From: Methylobacter sp.
GTDB taxonomy: Bacteria > Pseudomonadota > Gammaproteobacteria > Methylococcales > Methylomonadaceae
Reading direction: 5' to 3'
Length of the DNA stretch: 33,412 bases
NCBI GenBank assembly: GCA_030699385.1
Contig: JAUYMY010000077.1
Coordinates: 1 to 33,412 of the forward strand
The notes under the pieces were generated by a model. That model was not told the origin of the DNA. It saw only the letters and a list, made by a program, of their open reading frames with translations, and ran no database searches. This document shows, one piece after another, positions 9,046-15,603 of this stretch; position 1 is the first letter of the stretch; each line of letters begins with the position of its first letter. The translations under genes were made by a program, and so were the position numbers.

Positions 9046-9051
9046 TATAAT
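9046..9051 (+). promoter_or_regulatory. Probable -10 box for rpe
   Basis: A perfect TATAAT lies 30 bases upstream of the rpe start and just after an A-rich tract. The -35 region is weak (TAAGAG at 9023-9028 gives 17-base spacing). An AGAGGA ribosome site precedes the rpe ATG. This is a match by eye only. Confidence 0.5.
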
Positions 9052-9080
9052 CAGCGGTTTTTAACACAGAGGATCAGAAA

Positions 9081-9752
9081 ATGAATGAAAACTGGATTGC
9101 ACCTTCCATCCTGTCAGCTAATTTCGCCAAATTGGGTGAAGAAGTTGATAACGTTTTAAAAGCCGGTGCCGATGTGGTGCATTTCGATGTGATGGACAAC
9201 CATTTCGTGCCCAACCTGACTATCGGGCCTTTAGTTTGCGAAGCGCTGAGAAAGCACGGAGTCACCGCACCGATTGACGTACATTTAATGGTTGAACCGG
9301 TTGACCGCCTTATTCCCGACTTTGCCAAAGCCGGCGCCAGCATCATTACCTTTCATCCTGAAGCCTCTGTGCATATCGACCGCACCTTGCAATTGATTAA
9401 AGATTGCGGCTGCCAAGCTGGATTGGTATTTAATCCCGGCACACCGCTGCATTATCTGGATTATGTGATGGACAAACTGGACATGATTTTATTGATGTCG
9501 GTGAACCCCGGTTTTGGCGGCCAGTCATTTATTCCTTCCGCACTGGACAAATTGCGTCAAGTCAGAAAACGTATCGACGACAGCGGCTTGAATATCCGCC
9601 TGGAAATCGACGGCGGCGTTAAAACCGACAACATCCGCGACATTAAAGCGGCGGGTGCCGATACTTTCGTCGCAGGTTCGGCGATTTTCAGCCAGCCGGA
9701 TTATAAAAAAGTAATTGATGAAATGCGGGCTGAATTGGCTAAAGCGGTTTAA
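9081..9752 (+). CDS. rpe: Ribulose-phosphate 3-epimerase Rpe
   Basis: Interconverts ribulose 5-phosphate and xylulose 5-phosphate in the pentose phosphate pathway (and in ribulose-based C1 or CO2 assimilation); a cytoplasmic TIM-barrel metalloenzyme. The 223-residue length fits the family (about 225). The metal ligands and catalytic residues are in place: H34 and D36 in [15 protein letters not shown]68 in DVHLM, and D177 in LEIDGGV. The [12 protein letters not shown] phosphate-binding motif spans about 139-150. The start is clear, with an AGAGGA ribosome site. It is a single-gene unit, with an accessory patch downstream. Confidence 0.97.
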   Translation: MNENWIAPSILSANFAKLGEEVDNVLKAGADVVHFDVMDNHFVPNLTIGPLVCEALRKHGVTAPIDVHLMVEPVDRLIPDFAKAGASIITFHPEASVHIDRTLQLIKDCGCQAGLVFNPGTPLHYLDYVMDKLDMILLMSVNPGFGGQSFIPSALDKLRQVRKRIDDSGLNIRLEIDGGVKTDNIRDIKAAGADTFVAGSAIFSQPDYKKVIDEMRAELAKAV

Positions 9753-9772
9753 AAGCATCGCGTCGTTGTGGT

Positions 9773-9815
9773 GGTGGATTGGCTGTTAAGCGAATCCACC
9801 CTTACACGGTTTTTT
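9773..9815 (+). terminator. Hairpin downstream of rpe, possible terminator
   Basis: GGTGGATT (9773-9780) pairs with AATCCACC (9793-9800) across a 12-base loop. A T6 run begins nine bases after the stem (9810-9815), farther than in a classic intrinsic terminator, so this may be a weak terminator or a repeat. Confidence 0.45.
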
Positions 9816-9868
9816 CAAAGTCATCCGTGATGAATTACAAGGCATTCAACTATAACGAATAAAAAACT

Positions 9869-10117
9869 ATGCGTTTAGATGAAATAATCCAGCAGCATAC
9901 CCAAGCATTATCGCCGGCACAGCAAGCCGAGGTTTTCGATTTTGTATTATTTTTAGAACAAAAACAGACGCTGTTAATAACAGATCAAGAACAACGCAAA
10001 CAGCGATTAAAAAAAGCTTTGGATAATGCGGTTAAGCTAGGTGTTTTCGCCGGTATCGATGGCGTAGCCTGGCAAAATGAACAACGACAAGACCGCAATA
10101 TTGGCTATGACGAATGA
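9869..10117 (+). CDS. DUF2281/VapB-type antitoxin
   Basis: Small protein of 82 residues. Its N-terminus, LSPAQQAEVFDFVLFLEQK at 14-32, matches the DUF2281 pattern that often precedes PIN toxins. The C-terminal half is charged and polar, as expected for an unfolded toxin-binding tail. It overlaps the next gene by four bases (ATGA), the usual coupling of antitoxin and toxin. Known VapB-type antitoxins neutralise the toxin and repress their own promoter; that is inferred here from family and arrangement. Confidence 0.8.
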   Translation: MRLDEIIQQHTQALSPAQQAEVFDFVLFLEQKQTLLITDQEQRKQRLKKALDNAVKLGVFAGIDGVAWQNEQRQDRNIGYDE

Positions 10118-10479
10118 TACTGATTGACAGTAATCTAATTATTTATGCTGTTCAAGCTGAATACAAAAATTTGCGGGAGTGGATTATTACTAATGATCCC
10201 GTGTATTCGATTATTAGCCGGGTTGAAGTATTGGGTTTTGCGCGAATTCAGTCTATTGAAAAACAAGTTATTACCGAGTTATTGAATAGTCTGGAAATCA
10301 TTTATCTCAATCCCGCTTGCTATGAGCTTGCCATTGCCCTAAAACAACAACGCAAAATGTCTTTAGGGGATGCACTGATTGCGGCAACCTGTATTGAGCA
10401 TCATAAAACTCTAGCCACACGCAATACTGCCGATTTCGACTGGATTGAAAACATGCGAGTGATCAATCCCTTGTTATAA
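10114..10479 (+). CDS. vapC: PIN-domain ribonuclease toxin (VapC family)
   Basis: A 121-residue PIN-domain protein, expected to be a Mg2+-dependent endoribonuclease toxin. The acidic active-site residues are present: D5 (LIDSN), E38 (SRVEVLGF), D86 (LGDALIAATCI) and D107 (TRNTADFDWI). The length is typical of VapC. It is translationally coupled to the antitoxin by ATGA overlap. Nothing suggests inactivation. Confidence 0.88.
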   Translation: MILIDSNLIIYAVQAEYKNLREWIITNDPVYSIISRVEVLGFARIQSIEKQVITELLNSLEIIYLNPACYELAIALKQQRKMSLGDALIAATCIEHHKTLATRNTADFDWIENMRVINPLL

Positions 10480-10618
10480 AAAATACGCTGTGCGTGTTTT
10501 TTAGTTAATTGAATTACAAAGGTTAATTTAACAATGGGTGTCCTACATGACTACACCTTGCGCATTTCAATTGTAATAATTACAGCATCATTCGGCGCAT
10601 TTTATTTGGAGTAAGCTA

Positions 10619-10948
10619 ATGACCACGGTAACTTTCGATACCCATGATTTTGTTAAAAGGCTCAAAGGCGTGGGCTTCAGTGAGGAACAAGCGAAAGTCC
10701 TGACTGATTTACAAAAAACCATAGTATCGAATATCCTCGAACAAGCCCGGCATGATTATAAGCTGGATGATTTGGCTACCAAGCGTGATTTAAAAGAACT
10801 GGAGCTAAAAATTGAATTGGTTAAATCAGAGTTAAAGCGCGAGATTGCAGAAACTAAAGCTGATTTAATCCGCTGGGTAGTGGGCGTGGGTTTGTTGCAC
10901 ATAACGATTATTGCCGGATTGTTGTTTAGATTAACTGGCAAGGTTTAG
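10619..10948 (+). CDS. DUF1640-family coiled-coil membrane protein
   Basis: A 109-residue protein with the layout of DUF1640/CCDC90-like proteins: an N-terminal motif (FDTHDFVKRLKGVGFSEEQA), a heptad-rich coiled coil at about 45-85 (RDLKELELKIELVKSELKRE) and one C-terminal membrane helix at about 86-106. A GGAG ribosome site lies eight bases before the ATG. The function of the bacterial members is not established; the mitochondrial relatives include the calcium uniporter regulator MCUR1. It lies between the toxin-antitoxin pair and a palindromic repeat. Confidence 0.8.
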   Translation: MTTVTFDTHDFVKRLKGVGFSEEQAKVLTDLQKTIVSNILEQARHDYKLDDLATKRDLKELELKIELVKSELKREIAETKADLIRWVVGVGLLHITIIAGLLFRLTGKV

Positions 10949-10962
10949 CCCGTGGTTGAATT

Positions 10963-11041
10963 GTAGGGTATGCTGCGCGTACCTTTTGTTTAATTAAGTA
11001 ACTATTACAAATTTAAAAATGGTACGCACAGCGTACCCTAC
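10963..11041. repeat. MITE-like element with 21-bp terminal inverted repeats
   Basis: The left end GTAGGGTATGCTGCGCGTACC (10963-10983, 21 bases) is mirrored by 11021-11041; 19 of 21 positions match. The centre is AT-rich. The right end touches the ATG of the HEPN gene. A related palindrome beginning GTAGGGT lies at 15427-15516. The size and arms fit a small non-autonomous mobile element; no target duplication could be confirmed. Confidence 0.75.
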
Positions 11042-12077
11042 ATGGCTAAAATTACGCACAACATTATGCTATCTGAATTAAAGAACATTTCCGAGGTAAA
11101 CGAACAATCTCTTGTTGTATATGCCAGATTATGGCAATTGGAGAATTGGCTGAGAGAAATGTTATATGTTGAGCTAAAATCCAAGAAGGGAAGAAATTGG
11201 ATAAAAGTTGATGATACAAAAAAAAACATATGACGCTGATAAAAAACTTCATCATATGCCGACACCTGATTGTAGCCCAGTAAGCTTCCTAACTTTTTCA
11301 GAATTAACGAGTCTAATAAAAAAAAATTGGGCTTTGTTTTCAATATATTTGCCCCCTTTAAACCAATGGGAAGCAAAATTAGAAGAAATAGTACAGATAA
11401 GAAATAGAATTGCTCATTATAGAAAAGGGCACTCTGATGATCTTGACAGGTTGTTGCAGCTAATGAGAGATATTGACGGGGGATTGTGGGAATTTTGCAC
11501 AAGTTACAATGACTTAATTCCAATCCTTCCTCAAGATAAAGACCCAGTCACAAAGAAATACCTTGAACTAGATCCTTTTGCCTATAAGCAAATCAGTGAA
11601 AATGAGTGGGCGATGTGTGGCAGTGCTCCACGAGATATGCGTTATATCGTAAGCGTAAATACCATTAAGCGTAAATGGGCGGAGCAATCTGAAATAGTTG
11701 ATGGGACACCCGGATACTTATACGACATAAGAATCGTGATACGTAATGGACGGCAGTATAATTACAAGAAATTTCTAGACCAAACAAAAACAATCCATTC
11801 GAATTTCGTGCATATATGTTTAGATACTTTCTCTAATTCGATAAGAGTTACATTACCCGCAATTCTAGGAAGTGACAAAGTAATTAAAATAATAGATGAA
11901 CTTATAAGTACAACAGAATACACGATGGAAATTAGTCGCCAAATAAATGCGGATGACCTATCTGTGCAAAACCTATCAGAGAAATGGCCAGAATATGTTT
12001 TAGGCCCCAACAATCCGTTAACATTCCTAGGATCTGACATGCCCTGCTCATTCTTTAATGTTATAAAAAATGACTAA
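11042..12077 (+). pseudogene. HEPN (Swt1-type) protein, split by a frameshift at an A9 run
   Basis: Two overlapping frames together read as one protein of about 345 residues. Frame one (11042-11233) gives an N-terminus with RLWQLENWLREMLYVELK. Frame two continues from 11217 through HMPTPDCSPVSFLTFSEL and LEEIVQIRNRIAHYRKGHSDDL to a stop at 12077. The switch falls in a run of nine A at 11218-11226; removing one A (or adding two) restores one frame. RNRIAH fits the RN-xxx-H active-site motif of HEPN ribonucleases, and the surroundings fit the Swt1-type HEPN domain found in RNA-cleaving and phage-defence proteins. The region is visibly AT-rich compared with its neighbours, which suggests transfer. 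It could be a real mutation, transcriptional slippage or an assembly error. A mobile repeat ends one base before its ATG. Confidence 0.7.
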
Positions 12078-12137
12078 CAAAAGAGCTACAAAAATGAAAA
12101 CAACGCTTTACCCAACCGAAGAGTTATACAAGAAACC

Positions 12138-12314
12138 ATGCAATTTACTGACATTAAAACAAAAACTAAAGTTATTGTATTGGCGTAGCAAGAGTTAATT
12201 AATAAAAATAAAGTTGCAGAGCTAAAATTTTATAAAGGTAAGGTAAATCTCAACATTAACCTTGAGTCGCTTAGAAAGCGCAATACCCATCCTGATGATA
12301 GCTCTTTATTTTAA
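12138..12314 (+). pseudogene. Remnant of a small VapB-like antitoxin gene with an in-frame TAG
   Basis: The frame begins MQFTDIKTKTKVIVLA, meets TAG at 12186, and continues QELINKNKVAELKFYKG and then [14 protein letters not shown] to a stop at 12314. The tail (L..YKGKV.L..NLE.LRKR) resembles the C-terminus of VapB-type antitoxins. No toxin gene follows; trpE starts 41 bases later. I infer the remnant of a lost toxin-antitoxin pair. The assignment is tentative because the piece is so short. Confidence 0.4.
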
Positions 12315-12354
12315 AGCGGCCTCACTTGCCGAACTCTATACAGCTGAAAACAAA

Positions 12355-13842
12355 ATGACCCCAGAACAATTCAATCACCTAGCCCTGCAGGGCTATAACC
12401 GCATCCCGGTTTGCCGTAAAGTGCTGGCCGATTTGGATACGCCTTTAAGCGCTTATCTAAAACTGGCCGACGGCGCTTATTCCTATTTATTTGAATCGGT
12501 GCATGGCGGCGAGCAGTGGGGGCGCTATTCAATCATCGGCCTGCCCTGCAAGACCATCGTCAAAATTACCGGCAATCAAATCCGCGTGGAACAAAATGGC
12601 GAACTGCTGGAATCGGTCACGCACGACAATCCGCTGATCTGGATTGAGCAATTTAAGGCGCGTTATAACGTTCCCGATATTGACACCCTGCCCCGCTTTA
12701 ACGGCGGTCTGGTCGGCTATTTTGGTTATGAAACCATCGGCTATATCGAGCCAAAGTTGCGCAGCACAGGAAAGCCAGACCCGCTGGAAACCCCCGATAT
12801 TCTGCTGATGGTGTCGGAAGAAATGCTGGTGTTCGACAACCTGTCCGGCAAAATGCTGCTGCTAACGCACGCCAATCCTGAAGAAGACGATGCCTATAAT
12901 CGTGCGGTTGCGCGGATTGATAATTTGGCGGTCAAACTGCGCGAGGTGCAAGCTAAGCCGACCAAAAACCACAGCCATAATAAAGTCGAAGAAGCCGATT
13001 TTATCTCCGGCTTTACCCAGCAGGGTTTTGAAGAGGCGGTATTGAAAGCCAAGGAATACATCACCGACGGTGACATCATGCAGGTGGTGTTGTCGCAGCG
13101 CATGTCCATTCCCTACAGCGCCTCGCCGCTGAATTTATACCGGGCCTTGCGCTGTTTGAATCCTTCGCCGTACATGTTTTATTTGAATCTGGACGACTTC
13201 CATATCGTCGGCTCGTCGCCGGAAATCTTGGTCAGACTGGAAGACAATCTGGTCACGGTACGCCCGATTGCCGGCACACGTCGGCGCGGCGAAACACCGG
13301 AACAGGATATTGAGCTGGAACATGAGCTGCTGGCCGATCCCAAAGAGCTGGCCGAACATTTGATGCTGATTGATTTGGGGCGTAATGATGTCGGCCGGGT
13401 CGCGCAAATCGGCAGCGTGCAGTTGACCGATAAAATGATTGTCGAACGCTATTCGCACGTCATGCACATTGTGTCCAATGTCACAGGACAATTGCAGCAA
13501 GGCGACAATGCTTTTGATGTGTTGGCCGCGACTTTCCCCGCCGGCACTGTCAGCGGCGCGCCGAAAATTCGCGCCATGGAAATTATCGACGAGCTGGAAC
13601 CCGTCAAACGCGGCGTTTATGCCGGCGCGGTCGGCTATATAGCTTGGTCGGGCAATTTGGATACCGCCATCGCGATCAGAACTGCAGTCATTAAAAACAA
13701 CATGTTACATATACAAGCCGGTGCCGGTATCGTTTACGATTCGGTGCCCAGAAACGAATGGGATGAAACGATGAATAAAGGCCGCGCCATTTTTCGCGCT
13801 GTGACTATGGCCGAAGCAGGTTTGGAAGGGGAGCAATCATGA
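12355..13842 (+). CDS. trpE: Anthranilate synthase component I TrpE
   Basis: Makes anthranilate from chorismate, using ammonia supplied by TrpG; first step of tryptophan synthesis, cytoplasmic. The ATG at 12355 gives 495 residues and the family N-terminus ([10 protein letters not shown]). A TTG at 12262 would add 31 residues overlapping the antitoxin remnant and is rejected. Visible are the tryptophan-feedback element LFES (45-48), [48 protein letters not shown] and [18 protein letters not shown]. The gene overlaps trpG by four bases (ATGA). I see no leader peptide or attenuator upstream. trpD and trpC are not in the window on this side: the next gene is convergent. Confidence 0.97.
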   Translation: MTPEQFNHLALQGYNRIPVCRKVLADLDTPLSAYLKLADGAYSYLFESVHGGEQWGRYSIIGLPCKTIVKITGNQIRVEQNGELLESVTHDNPLIWIEQFKARYNVPDIDTLPRFNGGLVGYFGYETIGYIEPKLRSTGKPDPLETPDILLMVSEEMLVFDNLSGKMLLLTHANPEEDDAYNRAVARIDNLAVKLREVQAKPTKNHSHNKVEEADFISGFTQQGFEEAVLKAKEYITDGDIMQVVLSQRMSIPYSASPLNLYRALRCLNPSPYMFYLNLDDFHIVGSSPEILVRLEDNLVTVRPIAGTRRRGETPEQDIELEHELLADPKELAEHLMLIDLGRNDVGRVAQIGSVQLTDKMIVERYSHVMHIVSNVTGQLQQGDNAFDVLAATFPAGTVSGAPKIRAMEIIDELEPVKRGVYAGAVGYIAWSGNLDTAIAIRTAVIKNNMLHIQAGAGIVYDSVPRNEWDETMNKGRAIFRAVTMAEAGLEGEQS

Positions 13843-14429
13843 GCGCCATTAAAGTGGTCATGGTTGATAACTATGATTCGTTCACCTACAACTTGGTGCA
13901 ATATTTTGGCGAGTTAGGCGCCGACGTGACCGTGGTGCGTAACGATCAAGTCAGCGTTGCCGACATCGAAAAACTCGCGCCCGATAAACTGGTGATTTCA
14001 CCCGGCCCTTGCACGCCCAAAGAAGCGGGTATCTCGGTTGAAGCCATTTTAAAGTTTGCCGGGAAATTGCCTATTTTGGGTGTTTGCCTCGGCCATCAAA
14101 GCATCGGTTATGCGTTTGGCGGCAATATTATTCATGCCAAAAGCATCATGCACGGTAAAACTTCGCCGGTTTATCATCATAATCAAGGCGTGTTCAAAGG
14201 CCTGAATAACCCGTTTATCGCCACCCGTTATCATTCGCTGGTCATCGAACAAGCGACCATTCCCGATTGTTTGGAAATAACCGCCTGGACACAGGACGAA
14301 GCAGGCAAATTGGATGAAATTATGGGGGTCAGGCACAAACAGCTGGATATTGAAGGCGTACAATTTCATCCCGAGTCGATTTTGACTGAGCATGGGCATG
14401 ATATGTTGAGGAACTTTTTGGAGCGATAA
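13839..14429 (+). CDS. trpG: Anthranilate synthase glutamine amidotransferase component TrpG
   Basis: Glutaminase subunit that feeds ammonia to TrpE; in many bacteria it also serves para-aminobenzoate synthase. The 196-residue class I amidotransferase has its triad in place: nucleophile C83 (LGVCLGHQ), H178 and E180 (QFHPES). The motifs [13 protein letters not shown] (11-23) and [11 protein letters not shown] (54-64) are typical. It overlaps trpE by ATGA, so translation is coupled and the subunits should be made in equal amount. Two hairpins lie between it and the convergent DUF2149 gene. Confidence 0.96.
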   Translation: MSAIKVVMVDNYDSFTYNLVQYFGELGADVTVVRNDQVSVADIEKLAPDKLVISPGPCTPKEAGISVEAILKFAGKLPILGVCLGHQSIGYAFGGNIIHAKSIMHGKTSPVYHHNQGVFKGLNNPFIATRYHSLVIEQATIPDCLEITAWTQDEAGKLDEIMGVRHKQLDIEGVQFHPESILTEHGHDMLRNFLER

Positions 14430-14433
14430 TGGT

Positions 14434-14488
14434 TTCCGCATTCCAGCGTTGCGGAACTAAAGACCCTATCCCATATTGGGATAGGGTC
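14434..14488. repeat. Two hairpins between convergent genes
   Basis: TTCCGC (14434-14439) pairs with GCGGAA (14451-14456). GACCCTATCCC (14462-14472) pairs perfectly with GGGATAGGGTC (14478-14488) across a 5-base loop. Neither is followed by a T-run on either strand. They may act as a shared transcript end for trpG and the DUF2149 gene, or be REP-like repeats. Confidence 0.6.
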
Positions 14489-14537
14489 GGCTACAGACAA
14501 GCAATGCCGATCTAACGAGCCTTTACAAAAATTGCCG

Positions 14538-14879
14538 CTATTTAGCGGCAGCTTCTTTCTCCGGCACATAAACGAAAGAACCGTCTTTTAGCTGGTAGGT
14601 GACTCCCGCCTTCATGCCTTCGCCCTGGCCGATTTTGCCGGTGGACTTGTACTTCTCCATTTTTTCGCCGTCCTTAATCGTCATTTCCATATTTGCCTCG
14701 CCCGGATTTTTAACGACGATCACTTTGTCTTCATTAAAAGGATTAAGCGGGTTTTCCATAACGATGATGAACAAAATAGCGATAATGACCAAAAACACAT
14801 CCACGGCATTGACCACCGATAAAATCGGATCGTCCAATTCTTCATCTTCCAAAATGTGCAATTTACGGCGCTCAGACAT
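14538..14879 (-). CDS. DUF2149 protein, probable ExbD-like partner (HmuV-like)
   Basis: A 113-residue protein with one membrane helix at about 21-41 (SVVNAVDVFLVIIAILFIIV) and a soluble C-terminal domain. The helix carries N24 and D27 in a pattern like the N-terminal helix of ExbD, whose intramembrane aspartate carries protons; that role for DUF2149 is my inference. It overlaps the ExbB-like gene by eight bases, so the two are translationally coupled. In Bacteroidota haem-uptake operons (hmuYRSTUV) the HmuV product belongs to this family and follows an ExbB/TolQ-like HmuU. Last gene of the four-gene set reading leftwards. Confidence 0.85.
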   Translation of the reverse strand: MSERRKLHILEDEELDDPILSVVNAVDVFLVIIAILFIIVMENPLNPFNEDKVIVVKNPGEANMEMTIKDGEKMEKYKSTGKIGQGEGMKAGVTYQLKDGSFVYVPEKEAAAK

Positions 14880-15378
14880 CGAGATTCTCCGGCACGGACG
14901 TTAATTGGCATGCGCGCAATTCGCTCAATAACCAGCGGCGGCGCACAGTCAGCACCACAAAGGTAATGGCGGCCGCCAACAATGCGGTGATGACCGCAGA
15001 AAACGCGACCACTAAATTTTCGCTGACATTATGGCTGTTGCCTTCGGTCAGCGATAACAAGGCCGGCCCCATCGGAATCATCGTCGCAACCAAGCCCAGC
15101 ATCGGCGCGGCGCGGGAAATAATGCGCAACGGTTCCAACTGTTTCAGGATGAACAATTCCAAGTCCTCGATGCCGCAATTTTCGGTTTGCCGGCGATAGT
15201 CATCGAGACGGTTGGGATAAGCTTGCTGCTTGCTGTTCGCCAACGAGCGCTGCCCGAGTTCCATCAAAAAGCCGCCGAGAATAAAAAACGCGTAGATGAA
15301 CATCGCGATAATCAGCAATAACACGGGAGTTAAAAAATACTTGGTCACTTCGTAAATTGATAATTCGATAAATGACAT
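14872..15378 (-). CDS. MotA/TolQ/ExbB-family proton channel protein (HmuU-like)
   Basis: A 168-residue inner-membrane protein with three likely helices at about 14-38, 90-110 and 122-145, the TolQ/ExbB layout in short form. RAAPMLGLVATMIPMGPAL (89-107) is the family's conserved pore-helix pattern. The start at 15378 gives MSFIELSIYEV; the open frame runs to 15588, but that stretch lies in intergenic repeats and encodes nothing conserved. It overlaps the DUF2149 gene by eight bases. With DUF2149 it should form a proton-driven motor like ExbB-ExbD, here dedicated to the chelatase and receptor upstream rather than to TonB in general (inference). Confidence 0.88.
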   Translation of the reverse strand: MSFIELSIYEVTKYFLTPVLLLIIAMFIYAFFILGGFLMELGQRSLANSKQQAYPNRLDDYRRQTENCGIEDLELFILKQLEPLRIISRAAPMLGLVATMIPMGPALLSLTEGNSHNVSENLVVAFSAVITALLAAAITFVVLTVRRRWLLSELRACQLTSVPENLDV

Positions 15379-15426
15379 GGTTAGAAAAATTCTCTTAGTA
15401 GTTATTAATATTGAGTAAATAGGGAC

Positions 15427-15516
15427 GTAGGGTGTGGTGAGCTTGGCGAACCGCACCGGAACATTCCCGGATACCGTGGCGTCTCTCCGTGCGGTTCGTA
15501 CCTCACCGCACGCTAC
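15427..15516. repeat. GTAGGGT-type palindromic element between chelatase and channel genes
   Basis: GTAGGGTGTGGTGAG (15427-15441) faces CTCACCGCACGCTAC (15502-15516) with 13 of 15 matches, and GAACCGCAC (15448-15456) faces GTGCGGTTC (15489-15497) perfectly. Its ends resemble those of the 10963-11041 element. It separates two genes expected to share a transcript. Confidence 0.7.
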
Positions 15517-15529
15517 AGCGCTACAGCTC

Positions 15530-15560
15530 TTTTCGTGTTTTTCGTGTATTTCGTGGACTA
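15530..15560. repeat. TTCGTG-type repeat, copy 3
   Basis: TTTTCGTGTTTTTCGTGTATTTCGTGGAC lies in the gap between the CobN-like and ExbB-like genes, directly beside the GTAGGGT palindrome. It is a one-armed copy, like the one upstream of trmB. Confidence 0.7.
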
Positions 15561-15603
15561 TGCTTTTTATCCTCTGTATGCGTAACATCGGTCCTTAAAG
15601 CCT

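Noticed and set aside
11038..11523. Minus-strand frame opposite the HEPN gene (161 residues)
   Set aside because: Cysteine- and phenylalanine-rich antisense reading of AT-rich DNA, with no domain and no ribosome site.
12094..12198. Short frame MKTTLYPTEELYKKPCNLLT and onward (34 residues)
   Set aside because: No ribosome site, no recognisable family, and it overlaps the more protein-like antitoxin remnant in another frame.
12262..12354. TrpE starting at TTG 12262
   Set aside because: The 31 extra residues overlap the antitoxin remnant and are not part of TrpE; ATG 12355 matches the family.
15379..15588. N-terminal 70-residue extension of the ExbB-like protein
   Set aside because: The stretch is made of two intergenic repeats; conserved sequence begins at MSFIELSIYEV (15378).
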